Assembly: GCF_000282895.1 (NCBI RefSeq)
Contig: NZ_ALBQ01000013.1
Span: 1 to 64,000, forward strand
DNA from: Sphingomonas sp. ATCC 31555
GTDB lineage: Bacteria; Pseudomonadota; Alphaproteobacteria; Sphingomonadales; Sphingomonadaceae
Direction: 5' to 3'
DNA length: 64,000 bases
Shown here: one piece after another, positions 1 through 10,252 of the stretch
Layout: each line of letters opens with the position of its first letter
Numbering within the stretch: position 1 is the first letter of the stretch
Notes under the pieces: generated by a model
What the model was told of the DNA's origin: nothing
The model's database searches: none
The model's input: only the letters and a program-made list of their open reading frames with translations
Made by a program: the position numbers and the translations under genes

Positions 1-485
1 GGCGGGGGCGGCGCTCCGGGGCCGGCCGCAAGCGGCGGTGGCACGCCCGCTCCACCCGGCGGCGGCGGTGGCGCCATGCCCGGCCCGCGCATCGGCGGAC
101 CGCCCACGGCGGTGACGCTGCCCTGCCCGTCCACCAGATAGGAAGCGCGCAGCTGGCCGTCGATATAGCGGCCCTGCACCAACAGCATGCTGCCGGCCTG
201 CACGCCCGCTGCCTCCGGCCCAGCATCGATCAGCGCCTTGCCCGATGCATCCTGCACCACGAACCTGTCGCCATAGGCTTCGGCCACGCGGCCCTTCACC
301 GTCACCACGCCGCTGGTCTGCGCCAGCCTGGCGATCGGCGTCGGCTGGGTCGGCGCCATTTCGATGGCCGGCCGGGTAAGCGATACGGCGCCGGCGCCCC
401 CCGCCGCGCCCAGCGCGAGAAGGAACGCCGCTGCCAGTGGCGTGCGCAGGCGGGGCGGTAACGTGGGTTTCTTGCCTTCGGTCAT
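1..485 (-). CDS. OB-fold (BOF/YgiW-like) exported protein, 3' end cut by window edge
   Basis: The reading frame begins with ATG at 485 and runs leftward off the window, so about 161 residues are visible and the C-terminus is missing. Residues 1-33 contain a short basic start and a hydrophobic stretch (TPLAAAFLLALGAAG), which reads as a signal peptide or membrane anchor. Residues 56-115 contain VVTVKGRVAEAYGDRFVVQD followed by a glycine/valine-rich strand pattern, resembling the bacterial OB-fold (BOF, YgiW/YdeI) family of periplasmic stress proteins. After about residue 128 it becomes proline- and glycine-rich low-complexity sequence. It is transcribed divergently from a PhoP-like regulator 111 bases away, so control by that regulator is plausible. 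The OB-fold assignment is by pattern only, and the function is unknown. Confidence 0.6.
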   Translation of the reverse strand, partial: MTEGKKPTLPPRLRTPLAAAFLLALGAAGGAGAVSLTRPAIEMAPTQPTPIARLAQTSGVVTVKGRVAEAYGDRFVVQDASGKALIDAGPEAAGVQAGSMLLVQGRYIDGQLRASYLVDGQGSVTAVGGPPMRGPGMAPPPPPGGAGVPPPLAAGPGAPPP

Positions 486-556
486 GTCGATCAGCTCCTT
501 TGTGTGTTCGATGCGAATCGAATAGCGGAGCGGTGCCGACCCGCGCTGAACCCCGC

Positions 557-573
557 GGTTCAGACTCGGTTTA
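557..573 (+). promoter_or_regulatory. PhoP-box-like direct repeat
   Basis: GGTTCA (557-562) and GGTTTA (568-573) are separated by exactly 5 bases, matching the hexamer-N5-hexamer layout of the PhoP box, (T/G)GTTTA-N5-(T/G)GTTTA. The first hexamer is also the right arm of a perfect 7-bp inverted repeat, CTGAACC (546-552) and GGTTCAG (557-563). The site lies 24 bases before the ATG of the response regulator, in the divergent promoter region. That fits autoregulation and control of the OB-fold gene, but is an inference from pattern. Confidence 0.5.
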
Positions 574-596
574 GGCGGCGGGACTAAGGGACGTGG

Positions 597-1268
597 ATGC
601 GTATCCTGCTGGTGGAAGACGATGCAGATCTGGGCGCCGCGATCGCGCGGGCGCTGCGGGCCGAGCATTGCGCGGTCGACGTGGCGACCAACGGTATCGA
701 TGCCGAGCATCTGGGCGATACCGAGGCCTATGACGCGGCAGTGCTCGACCTAGGCCTACCCCACAAGAGCGGGGCGGAGGTGCTCGCCGCTTGGCGCGCG
801 CGCGGGCACATGCTGCCCGTGCTGGTGCTCACCGCGCGCGAGGCCTGGGCAGACAAGGTTTCCGCGTTCAAGGCCGGCGCCGACGATTATCTGACCAAGC
901 CGTTCCGCGTCGAGGAACTGATGATGCGGCTGCGTGCGCTGGTGCGTCGGGCCGCCGGCCATGCCCGCACGCGCATCACCTGCGGCTCGCTCGCGTTCGA
1001 AAGCCAGACCGGCCAGTTCGAGCTGGACGGCCTGCCGCTGAAGCTCACCGCGTTCGAATGGCGCGTGCTTTCCCATCTGGTTTTGCGGCGCGACGTGGTG
1101 GTCGAGCGGATGGACCTGCTGGAGCACGTCTATGAAGGCGATGCCGATGTCGATTCGAACAGCCTGGAAGTGATCATCGGCCGGCTGCGCCGCAAGATCG
1201 GCGCGGAGCGAATCGAAACCGTGCGCGGCCGCGGCTATCGGCTCACCTGCGGCGATGCGGCGGCGTGA
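597..1268 (+). CDS. OmpR/PhoP-family response regulator
   Basis: A 223-residue two-component response regulator. Residues 1-115 form a receiver domain with the acidic pair at Glu7/Asp8, the phospho-acceptor Asp51 (AVLDLGLP), Thr79 (VLTAREAW) and Lys101 (YLTKPF). Residues 125-218 are a winged-helix DNA-binding domain ending in the typical IETVRGRGYRL strand. Length and domain order are normal for the family. The stop overlaps the GTG start of the partner kinase by four bases, so the pair should be translated together. The kinase H-box resembles PhoQ, and a PhoP-box-like repeat lies just upstream, so a PhoP-type role (cation, peptide or envelope stress) is the best guess. The signal cannot be read from sequence. 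Confidence 0.9.
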   Translation: MRILLVEDDADLGAAIARALRAEHCAVDVATNGIDAEHLGDTEAYDAAVLDLGLPHKSGAEVLAAWRARGHMLPVLVLTAREAWADKVSAFKAGADDYLTKPFRVEELMMRLRALVRRAAGHARTRITCGSLAFESQTGQFELDGLPLKLTAFEWRVLSHLVLRRDVVVERMDLLEHVYEGDADVDSNSLEVIIGRLRRKIGAERIETVRGRGYRLTCGDAAA

Positions 1269-2593
1269 AACGCTGGTCGCTCCGCGCGCGGATGATCCTG
1301 CTGTCGACGGTAGCGACGCTGCTGGCGCTGGGGCTGGCGGGGTGGACGATGGCGGGCGTGCTGGAGCGCGTGGTGGTGCAGGGTGTCGATCGCCGGCTCG
1401 ACGCGCAGCTCGCCGTGCTGGCAAGCGCGGTCGGCGAGGATGGAGCGGTCGACCGCAAAGGGCTGGAGGCGCGGCGCAGCGTCCTTGATGCGGGGCCGGG
1501 CTGGCGCTGGCGGATCGCCGGCCCGGGCGGCACGATCGGCTCGGCTGATTTCCCCGCGCTGCAGCCGGCCCCGTTGCCGCCGCCACCGCCGGGGCATGCC
1601 CAGCCCTCAGCCGAAGGCGGTCCGCCGGCGGCACTGGAGGGCGACGATCGCGCAGGCCGGGTGCATGCCCGCCAGGCGATCGTCGAAACACGCGCCGGCG
1701 CGGTGACTCTCACCGCCGTCGCGCCCGGCGCAGTAATCGCGCGGCCGATCCGCGCCGCACTGGTGCCGCTGTTGGGCTTGATCGTCGCCTTGGGCGCGAT
1801 CTTCGCGCTCGCCGCCTGGGTGCAGCTGCGGGTGGCGCTGCGACCGCTGGCAGCGCTGGGCGCGCAGGTGGCGGCGATCCGCACGGGCGCCTGCACACAG
1901 GTGGAGGAAGACCAGCCGGCGGAACTCCGCCCACTCGCCAGCGAACTCAACGCGCTGGCCGCGGCCAATGCGGCGACGCTGGCCACAGCGCGGCAATCCG
2001 CCGCCAACCTGGCTCATGCGCTGAAGACACCGGTCGCCACCCTGTCACTGTTGCTCGCGTCCGACGACCCTGCCGCCGCGCAGCTGCGCCGCATCGAAGG
2101 CGTGATCCGCCACCATCTCGCCCGTGCCCGGGCCAATGCGGTGCATGCGCGGGCGAACACCGCGTTGGCGCCGGTGGCGGAGGACCTGCTGGCGGTGATC
2201 GGCACGCTCCACCCCGCCCTTGCGGTGACGCGTGCAATCGATCCGGCCCTGCGCGTGGCGATCGACGCGCAGGATCTAGCCGAGATCCTGGGCAACCTGC
2301 TCGATAATGCCGCACGCCATGCCCGCAGCCGGATCGCCATCGCCGCCACGCCGGCCGAGCGCGGCATGATCCGCGTGACAATCGACGATGACGGGCCCGG
2401 CATCGCCCCCCAGTGTCGCGCGCTGGCGATGCAACCTGGTGTCAGGCTCGACGAGGGCCCAGCGGGCGACGGCTTCGGCCTGACGATCGTGCGCGAACTG
2501 GTCGCGCTCTATGGGGGGGCGCTGGCGCTGGAGGAAGGGCCACTGGGTGGCCTGCGCGTTGCAATCACCTGCCCTGCCCGCGCCGCCGCATAG
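1265..2593 (+). CDS. PhoQ-like sensor histidine kinase
   Basis: A 442-residue inner-membrane sensor kinase starting at GTG inside the preceding stop codon. Transmembrane helix 1 spans about residues 10-32 and helix 2 about 164-186. Between them lies a periplasmic region of roughly 130 residues with a proline run (PAPLPPPPPG) near residue 102. The dimerisation H-box is NLAHALKTPVATL with the phospho-accepting His251, close to the PhoQ form of this motif. The ATP-binding part carries NLLDNAARHA, DDGPGIAP and GDGFGLTIV. The periplasmic domain is not obviously the acidic PhoQ sensor fold, so the stimulus may differ. It partners the response regulator immediately upstream. Confidence 0.88.
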   Translation: MKRWSLRARMILLSTVATLLALGLAGWTMAGVLERVVVQGVDRRLDAQLAVLASAVGEDGAVDRKGLEARRSVLDAGPGWRWRIAGPGGTIGSADFPALQPAPLPPPPPGHAQPSAEGGPPAALEGDDRAGRVHARQAIVETRAGAVTLTAVAPGAVIARPIRAALVPLLGLIVALGAIFALAAWVQLRVALRPLAALGAQVAAIRTGACTQVEEDQPAELRPLASELNALAAANAATLATARQSAANLAHALKTPVATLSLLLASDDPAAAQLRRIEGVIRHHLARARANAVHARANTALAPVAEDLLAVIGTLHPALAVTRAIDPALRVAIDAQDLAEILGNLLDNAARHARSRIAIAATPAERGMIRVTIDDDGPGIAPQCRALAMQPGVRLDEGPAGDGFGLTIVRELVALYGGALALEEGPLGGLRVAITCPARAAA

Positions 2594-2835
2594 TTCCAAG
2601 ACGCGTCTCTGCACCCTCCCCCAAATGCGCAAATCGTAACGATTCTTTGCTAGGCAGCGATGCCGCCCGGCGATGACGGGTAGCCACGGACTAGTCGAGC
2701 AATAGCTATACCCCATAAAAATTCACAAGGCAGGCGCCACCTTAGTCCGCTCCGTTACTACAAAGGAGTAAACCGGCCAGGCATTCGCCTGCCCGCGCAG
2801 ATCCTTAGCATTATGTAAACGGATACGGGGCTTCC

Positions 2836-3147
2836 ATGACTGTCAGCGTCGAAGTTGCACCGTCGATTACTGTCCGGAGCGCGGCGGTTTTCCGTCAGCA
2901 CTTGCTGGAAGCACTTGAGGCGGGCGATCAGATCGAACTCGATGTGACCGATGTGAGCGATGTCGACCTCAGCTTCGTTCAGATGCTGCACGCGGCACGC
3001 GAACAGGCCCGCCGTTCGGGCAAGACGGTGCGGCTGCGCGCGCCCGCCGGCGACGCCATCGTCGCGCTGCTTGATCGCGCCGGCTTCCTCGCCGCCCCCA
3101 CTCCCGACGATCTCGACTTCTGGTTTCACGGAGAATGCCCGCAATGA
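2836..3147 (+). CDS. STAS-domain protein heading the chemosensory operon
   Basis: A 103-residue soluble protein consisting of a single STAS domain, the fold of anti-sigma-factor antagonists. The pattern IELDVTDVSDVDLSFVQML at about residues 35-53 holds the serine position (DLSF) that is phosphorylated in SpoIIAA-like proteins. The region after it continues as the expected helix and a C-terminal strand. It is the first gene of the che operon and its stop overlaps the cheY start by four bases. No cognate anti-sigma kinase or phosphatase gene is seen nearby. Its partner may therefore be within the chemosensory system itself, or encoded elsewhere. The 242 bases upstream should hold the operon promoter, but I could not assign one firmly. 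Confidence 0.8.
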   Translation: MTVSVEVAPSITVRSAAVFRQHLLEALEAGDQIELDVTDVSDVDLSFVQMLHAAREQARRSGKTVRLRAPAGDAIVALLDRAGFLAAPTPDDLDFWFHGECPQ

Positions 3148-3512
3148 CTGCCTCGATCCTCACCGTCGATGATTCGCCCAGCCTGCGCATGGCGATCAAG
3201 ATCGCGCTGACCGGGGCGGGCTATGCCGTGACCGAGGCGGGCGACGGCGTCGAAGGCCTGAACAAGGCCAAGAGCAGCCGCTTCGATCTGATCATCACCG
3301 ATCTCAACATGCCGAACATGGACGGGCTGACGATGATCCGCGAGCTGCGCAAGGATCCCGCCCAGTGCGGCACGCCGATCCTGTTCCTCACCACCGAGAG
3401 CGACGATTCGATCAAGGCACAGGCCAAGGCGGCCGGCGCCACCGGCTGGCTGGTGAAGCCGTTCGTGCCCGAACAGCTGATCAAGGTGTCACGCAAGGTT
3501 CTTGGCCGGTGA
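3144..3512 (+). CDS. cheY: CheY-type single-domain response regulator
   Basis: A receiver-only protein of 122 residues. The ATG at 3144 was preferred over an in-frame ATG at 3135, because a GGAG (3130-3133) sits 10 bases before 3144 but only 1 base before 3135, and because 3144 gives the ATGA overlap typical of this operon. Visible residues are Asp9/Asp10 (TVDDSPS), phospho-acceptor Asp53 (ITDLNMPNMDG), Thr in FLTTES and the lysine of LVKPF. It should accept phosphate from the CheA encoded immediately downstream. No flagellar switch gene is nearby, so its output target is unknown. A motor target elsewhere or a non-motility output are both possible. Confidence 0.9.
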   Translation: MTASILTVDDSPSLRMAIKIALTGAGYAVTEAGDGVEGLNKAKSSRFDLIITDLNMPNMDGLTMIRELRKDPAQCGTPILFLTTESDDSIKAQAKAAGATGWLVKPFVPEQLIKVSRKVLGR

Positions 3513-5485
3513 ACGGCGACCCCATCGCCGCCTTCCGCGTCGAAGCGGGCGACCTGCTCGACCAGATCGAACAGGGCCTGCTCGATCTGAGCCACCGGCT
3601 CGACGATCGCGATCAGGTGGACGCGGTTTTCCGGGGTCTGCACACGCTGAAGGGCTCGGGCGCAATGTTCGGCTTCGACGCGCTGGCCAGCTTTACCCAT
3701 CACTGCGAAACCGCGTTCGATCGCGTGCGCAAGGGGCTGGCGCCTGCGACCCAGGGTCTGGTGGCGGTGATCCTTTCCGCCAAGGACCATATGCGCGCGC
3801 TGGTCGATGGCGACGGCATCGGGCTGGAAGCCGCCGGCGCCACGATCCTGGCCGCATTGCAGCGCGAGGTGGACGCCGCCTCGGGGGCGCCCGTCGTGGC
3901 GGCGCCGACGGCCGAGGCCAAAGGCTGGCGGCTCTCTTTCCGCCTGCCGCCCGAATCAATGGCAAACGGCACCAACCCGCTGATGCTGCTCGACGAGCTA
4001 CGCGAGCTGGGCGAATGCCGCATCGTCGCGCGCACCGATCGGATACCGCCGCTTGCCGAGCTTAACCCGGTCGAATGCCATATCGGCTGGGACGTGGAGC
4101 TGCACGGCGACATTTCGCGTGACGATATCGACGATGTTTTCATCTTCGTGATGGACGACATGGAACTCACGGTCGCGCCGCTCGGCACGCCCGACGCAGC
4201 GCCGCCGTCGGAGGCCGAGCCCATCGCCGTGACGACCGCACCGGCCGGCACTACTGCCGAAACTGAAGCCGTCGCTGCCGCCAACAACCCCAAGGCAGCC
4301 GCCAAGGCGGGCGAAAGCGTGCGCGTGCCCGCCGAACGGCTCGACGAGCTGATGGACCGGGTGGGCGAGCTGGTGATCGTCCACAGCCGCTTGTCGCAAC
4401 TCGCCAATGGCAGCCATGCGGATCTGGTGCTGCGTTCGATCTCAGAGGAAATCGAACGTCTGGTCAGCGAACTGCGCGACACGATGATGGTGCTGCGCAT
4501 GGTACCCGTCGCCAGCCTGTTCAGCCGCTTCCGCCGCCTGATCCACGATCTGGCGCGCGAAACCGGCAAAACGATCGAGCTTTCGACCGAAGGCGAGACG
4601 ACCGAAGTCGACAAGACCGTGATCGAGCGGCTCGCCGACCCCATGGTCCACCTGATCCGCAATGCCTGCGATCACGGCCTCGAAACCGCCGAGGAGCGGA
4701 TCGCCGTCGGCAAGCCCGCCACCGGCCATGTGCGTCTTTCCGCGCATCAGGCGGGCGGCGAGGTGCTGATCACCATCCGCGACGATGGCCGCGGCATCGA
4801 CCGCGAGCGCGTCCGCGCCAAAGCCGAAGCTCAGGGGCTGATCCAGCCCGGCCAGCAGTTGAGCGATAGCGAATTGCTGCAGATGATCTTCCACCCCGGC
4901 TTCTCGACGGCGGCGGCGGTGACCAACCTGTCCGGCCGCGGCGTCGGCATGGACGTGGTGAAGCGCACCATCGAAAGCCTGCGTGGCGCGATCGACATCA
5001 CCTCGGTGCCGGGCGAAGGCTCGACCGTGGTGCTGCGCATCCCGCTGACGCTGGCGATCATCGACGGCCTGCTCGTCCGCGTCGGCGAAGGGCGGTACGT
5101 GATCCCGCTCGCCGCGGTCGAGGAATGTCTGGAACTTAGCCTTGAGGAAGACCTGCGCTCGCGCGGGCGCAGCTTCATCACGCTGCGCGATCGACTGGTG
5201 CCGTTCATGCGCCTGCGCGAGATGTTCGAGACCGGCACCCGGCCCGATCCGCACCAGAAGATCGTCGTCATCGCCACCGGCGCCGAACGCGTTGGCCTGG
5301 TTGTCGATCAGATCATCGGCAGCCACCAGACCGTGATCAAATCGATGTCGCCGCTGCACCGCGGCGTCGCCACCTTCGCGGGCGCGACCATCCTCGGCGA
5401 CGGTGGCGTCGCGCTGATCCTCGACGTCGTCCAGCTCGTCACGATGGGCCAACAGCAGGAGGAGCGGCTGCGTGCAGCCGGCTAA
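3509..5485 (+). CDS. cheA: Chemotaxis histidine kinase CheA
   Basis: A 658-residue CheA starting at GTG 3509, which overlaps the cheY stop. P1: an HPt domain with phospho-accepting His45 in HTLKGSGAMFGF. A middle region (about 130-270) rich in alanine and acidic residues may be the P2 or linker part. P3 dimerisation begins at about residue 275 (ERLDELMDRVGELV). P4 ATPase has RNACDHGLE near residue 385, DDGRGID and GRGVGMDVV. P5, a CheW-like domain, fills about residues 510-655 (GLLVRVGEGRYVIPL). Length and order are those of a standard CheA. It is expected to sit with the two CheW proteins and the receptor encoded next to it. Confidence 0.95.
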   Translation: MNGDPIAAFRVEAGDLLDQIEQGLLDLSHRLDDRDQVDAVFRGLHTLKGSGAMFGFDALASFTHHCETAFDRVRKGLAPATQGLVAVILSAKDHMRALVDGDGIGLEAAGATILAALQREVDAASGAPVVAAPTAEAKGWRLSFRLPPESMANGTNPLMLLDELRELGECRIVARTDRIPPLAELNPVECHIGWDVELHGDISRDDIDDVFIFVMDDMELTVAPLGTPDAAPPSEAEPIAVTTAPAGTTAETEAVAAANNPKAAAKAGESVRVPAERLDELMDRVGELVIVHSRLSQLANGSHADLVLRSISEEIERLVSELRDTMMVLRMVPVASLFSRFRRLIHDLARETGKTIELSTEGETTEVDKTVIERLADPMVHLIRNACDHGLETAEERIAVGKPATGHVRLSAHQAGGEVLITIRDDGRGIDRERVRAKAEAQGLIQPGQQLSDSELLQMIFHPGFSTAAAVTNLSGRGVGMDVVKRTIESLRGAIDITSVPGEGSTVVLRIPLTLAIIDGLLVRVGEGRYVIPLAAVEECLELSLEEDLRSRGRSFITLRDRLVPFMRLREMFETGTRPDPHQKIVVIATGAERVGLVVDQIIGSHQTVIKSMSPLHRGVATFAGATILGDGGVALILDVVQLVTMGQQQEERLRAAG

Positions 5486-5996
5486 CGCCATGGAAGCAGA
5501 AACCAACGCCACCGCCTGGGACGATGCAGGCAATCTCGAAGTACTCACCTTCGATCTGGGCGAGGAAACCTTCGCCGTCGAAGCGATGCTGGTGCGCGAG
5601 ATTCTGGACTTGCTGCCCGAAACGCGGGTGCCGGGCGCCCCGGCGCTGGTACACAGCGTCGTCAACTTTCGCGGCAAGATCATCCCGATCGCCGATCTGC
5701 GGCTCGCCTTCGGCATGACGCAGGCGGGTGTGACGGTGGACAGCCGTATCGTCGTGATCGAAATCCCGCTCGCCGGCGAGCCGACCCAGATCGGCATCCG
5801 CACCGACAAGGTGCACGAAGTCACCACGCTTCAGCAATCCGCCAGCGAGCCGCCGCCGGCCGTCGGCATGCGCTGGCGCCGCGACTTCGTGCGCGAGCTG
5901 GTCCGCCGGCCGACCGGCGTCGTCGTGTTGCCCGATCTCGCGACGATCTTCGCCGCTCATGGTGGCGAGACACCGCGCGTGGCGGCGGCCGCGTGA
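5472..5996 (+). CDS. cheW: CheW coupling protein, first copy
   Basis: A 174-residue CheW. I kept the GTG at 5472, inside the end of cheA, because AGGAGGAG lies 6-7 bases before it. An ATG at 5490 lacks such a site. The CheW core runs from about residue 17 ([17 protein letters not shown]) to residue 155, with the conserved [14 protein letters not shown] strand pair. CheW couples receptors to CheA at the membrane. A second, clearly different CheW is encoded after the receptor gene, so the array may contain two adaptor types. Confidence 0.92.
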   Translation: MQPANAMEAETNATAWDDAGNLEVLTFDLGEETFAVEAMLVREILDLLPETRVPGAPALVHSVVNFRGKIIPIADLRLAFGMTQAGVTVDSRIVVIEIPLAGEPTQIGIRTDKVHEVTTLQQSASEPPPAVGMRWRRDFVRELVRRPTGVVVLPDLATIFAAHGGETPRVAAAA

Positions 5997-6057
5997 TCCC
6001 CCCTTCCCCTTCTTCCCCCATGCGGCCGACGCGATCGGCGCGCGAGGAGCTATAATC

Positions 6058-7758
6058 ATGCGTGCCACCATCAAGATGAAGCTTGGCCTTACCTTCGGCA
6101 TATTGATAGCCCTGCTGCTGGTGGTGGTCGGCGTGGCCAGTACGCGGCTGTCGCTGCTCAACCAGGCCACCGTCGCGGTGATCGAAGGCCCCGCGCGCCG
6201 GCTCGAGCTCGCCCAGAACATCGATTCCCGCCTCAGCTATGTCGTCCGCCAGGAAAAGAACATGGCGATGACTGAGGATCTGGAATCGACGCGCAAATTC
6301 GATGCCGACATGATGAAGGCGCGCGCCGAAGCGCAGGCGCTGATCGCCAAGGGCGTTTCCGGCGCAACCGAACAGGGCCGCCCGCTCTGGACGCAGATCG
6401 AAGGCAAGTTCAGCGATTTCGTGCCGATCAACGATCAGATCCGCACGCTGGCGCTGGCCAACAACAATGTCGAGGCATCGAAGCTGTCGATGACGCGCTC
6501 GCGCGAACAGGTGGTCGCGATCGGCGAACTGGTCGGGCAGCTGCTCGCCCTGTCGCGCCAGCAGATGGCGGACGCCCGGGCGGACGCCGAAAGCCTGTAC
6601 GGCACCGCCGCGCTGACGCTGTACAGCATCGCCGCCGTCGCCCTGTTGATCGCGGTCGCCGGCGCCTTCTGGATCGCCCGCATTGTCTCGACCGGCCTGA
6701 ACCGCGTCTCGGTAGCAGTCACCGCCGTTGCCGAAGGCGATTTGAACCAGCGGGTGCAGGTGAGCAGCAACGACGAGATCAAGGATCTGGTGGAGACCGT
6801 GAACGCGATGGTCGATCGCCTGCGCGGCGTGATCGGCGATGCGACAGCGGCGGCGGAGAATGTCTCTTCCGGCAGCCAGCAGCTTTCGTCGAGCTCGGAG
6901 CAGGTTTCGCAGGGCGCGACCGAACAGGCCGCGGCGGCGGAAGAAGCCTCCGCATCGATGGAGCAGATGGCCGCCAACATCAAGCAGAACTCCGATAACG
7001 CCGCCCAGACCGAGAAGATCGCCCGCCAGTCCGCCAAGGATGCCGAAGTCAGCGGCGTTGCGGTGAACAAGGCGGTGGGCGCGATGCAGACGATCGCGGA
7101 GAAGATCGGCATCGTCCAGGAAATCGCCCGCCAGACCGATCTGCTCGCGCTCAACGCGGCGGTGGAGGCGGCGCGCGCCGGCGAACATGGCCGCGGCTTT
7201 GCAGTGGTTGCTTCCGAAGTGCGCAAGCTTGCCGAGCGCAGCCAGGGTGCCGCCGCCGAGATCAGCTCGGTTTCGTCCGAGACGGTGAAGGCCGCCGCAG
7301 AAGCCGGCGACATGCTCAACCGCCTGGTGCCGGACATCCGCCGCACCGCCGAGCTGGTCTCCGAGATCAGCGCCGCCTGCCGCGAGCAGGACATCGGCGC
7401 CGCCCAGATCAACGAGGCCATCCAGCAGCTCGACCAGGTGACCCAGCAGAATGCCGGTGCGTCCGAGCAGATCAGCGCTACGTCCGAGGAACTCGCCGCC
7501 CAGGCCGAGGAACTGCAGAACAGCATCGCCTATTTCAAGGTCGAGCAGGCGCGGCGTCCCCAATCCGGCATCGCCCGCGCGGCGGCACCGCGCGCGTCCG
7601 CTGCCAAACCGGCGGCCAAGCCGGCCGCCCGATCGGCCGCCAAGCCGCGCGCCGGCAGCGTCGCGGATCAGCAGGCGCGGGTGCACGGCTTCGCCCTGGA
7701 TCTCACCAGTGGCGGTCCCGACGAGCAGGACGACGCCTTCGGAGCAGCAGCAGCATGA
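6058..7758 (+). CDS. Methyl-accepting chemotaxis protein (membrane receptor)
   Basis: A 566-residue chemoreceptor. ATG 6058 was chosen because GAGGAG precedes it and the protein then starts directly with the first membrane helix (about residues 9-30). A periplasmic part of about 150 residues with a four-helix-bundle look follows, then TM2 (about 185-210) and HAMP (to about 265). The cytoplasmic coiled-coil has its hairpin tip at about 356-395, including the near-invariant [20 protein letters not shown]. The C-terminal 60 residues are an A/P/K-rich flexible tail ending in an acidic patch, DEQDDAF. No NWETF-type CheR-docking pentapeptide is seen. The ligand is unknown. The stop overlaps the next cheW by four bases. 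Confidence 0.93.
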   Translation: MRATIKMKLGLTFGILIALLLVVVGVASTRLSLLNQATVAVIEGPARRLELAQNIDSRLSYVVRQEKNMAMTEDLESTRKFDADMMKARAEAQALIAKGVSGATEQGRPLWTQIEGKFSDFVPINDQIRTLALANNNVEASKLSMTRSREQVVAIGELVGQLLALSRQQMADARADAESLYGTAALTLYSIAAVALLIAVAGAFWIARIVSTGLNRVSVAVTAVAEGDLNQRVQVSSNDEIKDLVETVNAMVDRLRGVIGDATAAAENVSSGSQQLSSSSEQVSQGATEQAAAAEEASASMEQMAANIKQNSDNAAQTEKIARQSAKDAEVSGVAVNKAVGAMQTIAEKIGIVQEIARQTDLLALNAAVEAARAGEHGRGFAVVASEVRKLAERSQGAAAEISSVSSETVKAAAEAGDMLNRLVPDIRRTAELVSEISAACREQDIGAAQINEAIQQLDQVTQQNAGASEQISATSEELAAQAEELQNSIAYFKVEQARRPQSGIARAAAPRASAAKPAAKPAARSAAKPRAGSVADQQARVHGFALDLTSGGPDEQDDAFGAAAA

Positions 7759-8240
7759 GCAACGCCAGCGAAATCCAGGTCGTCACCTTCGGCCTGGGCG
7801 CGGAAATCTTCGCCGTGCCGGTGACGCTGGTGCGCGAGATCCTCGACTATCGCGAAACCTTCCGCATCCCCAACGGCCCGGACTATCTGCTTGGCCTGAC
7901 CGACATGCGCGGTCAGGGCGTGACGACGATCGACTTCCGCATGCGGCTAGGCCTGCCGCCGGTTGCGCCGACGCCCAGCACGCGCATCCTGGTGGTCGAC
8001 GTGCCGGTCGCCGATCGCGTGCTGATGCTGGGCCTGGTAGTCGATCGCGTGCTGGAAGTGTGCAGCGTGCGCACCGATCAGCTGGGCAGCGCGCCGGATA
8101 TCGGGGTGCGCTGGCCGTCCGACTATATCGCCGGGGTGGTGAAGCGCGAGGAGGGCTTTGTCGTGCTGGTGGAAATGGGCCGCATCTTCTCCGCAGAGGA
8201 AGCAGGCGCGCTTCAGCATCCCAGCGCCGTAGCCGCGTGA
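7755..8240 (+). CDS. cheW: CheW coupling protein, second copy
   Basis: A 161-residue CheW-domain protein beginning in the last codon of the receptor gene (ATGA overlap). The domain starts at about residue 7 ([17 protein letters not shown]) and includes [19 protein letters not shown] where the first CheW has a VVNFRG segment. The two copies share the fold, but their loops differ enough that recent duplication is unlikely. It should form part of the same CheA-receptor array as its neighbours. Division of labour between the two adaptors cannot be read from sequence. Confidence 0.9.
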   Translation: MSNASEIQVVTFGLGAEIFAVPVTLVREILDYRETFRIPNGPDYLLGLTDMRGQGVTTIDFRMRLGLPPVAPTPSTRILVVDVPVADRVLMLGLVVDRVLEVCSVRTDQLGSAPDIGVRWPSDYIAGVVKREEGFVVLVEMGRIFSAEEAGALQHPSAVAA

Positions 8241-8275
8241 GCGCGCCGCGCCCTTCCTGCCCCACGGAGTAGCCC

Positions 8276-10230
<1,955 letters not shown>

Positions 10231-10252
10231 GCGGACGAGAAGGAGACGGCCC

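Noticed and set aside
3135..3143. Longer CheY start at 3135
   Set aside because: The ribosome site GGAG is only one base from it. ATG 3144 has proper spacing and gives the usual ATGA overlap.
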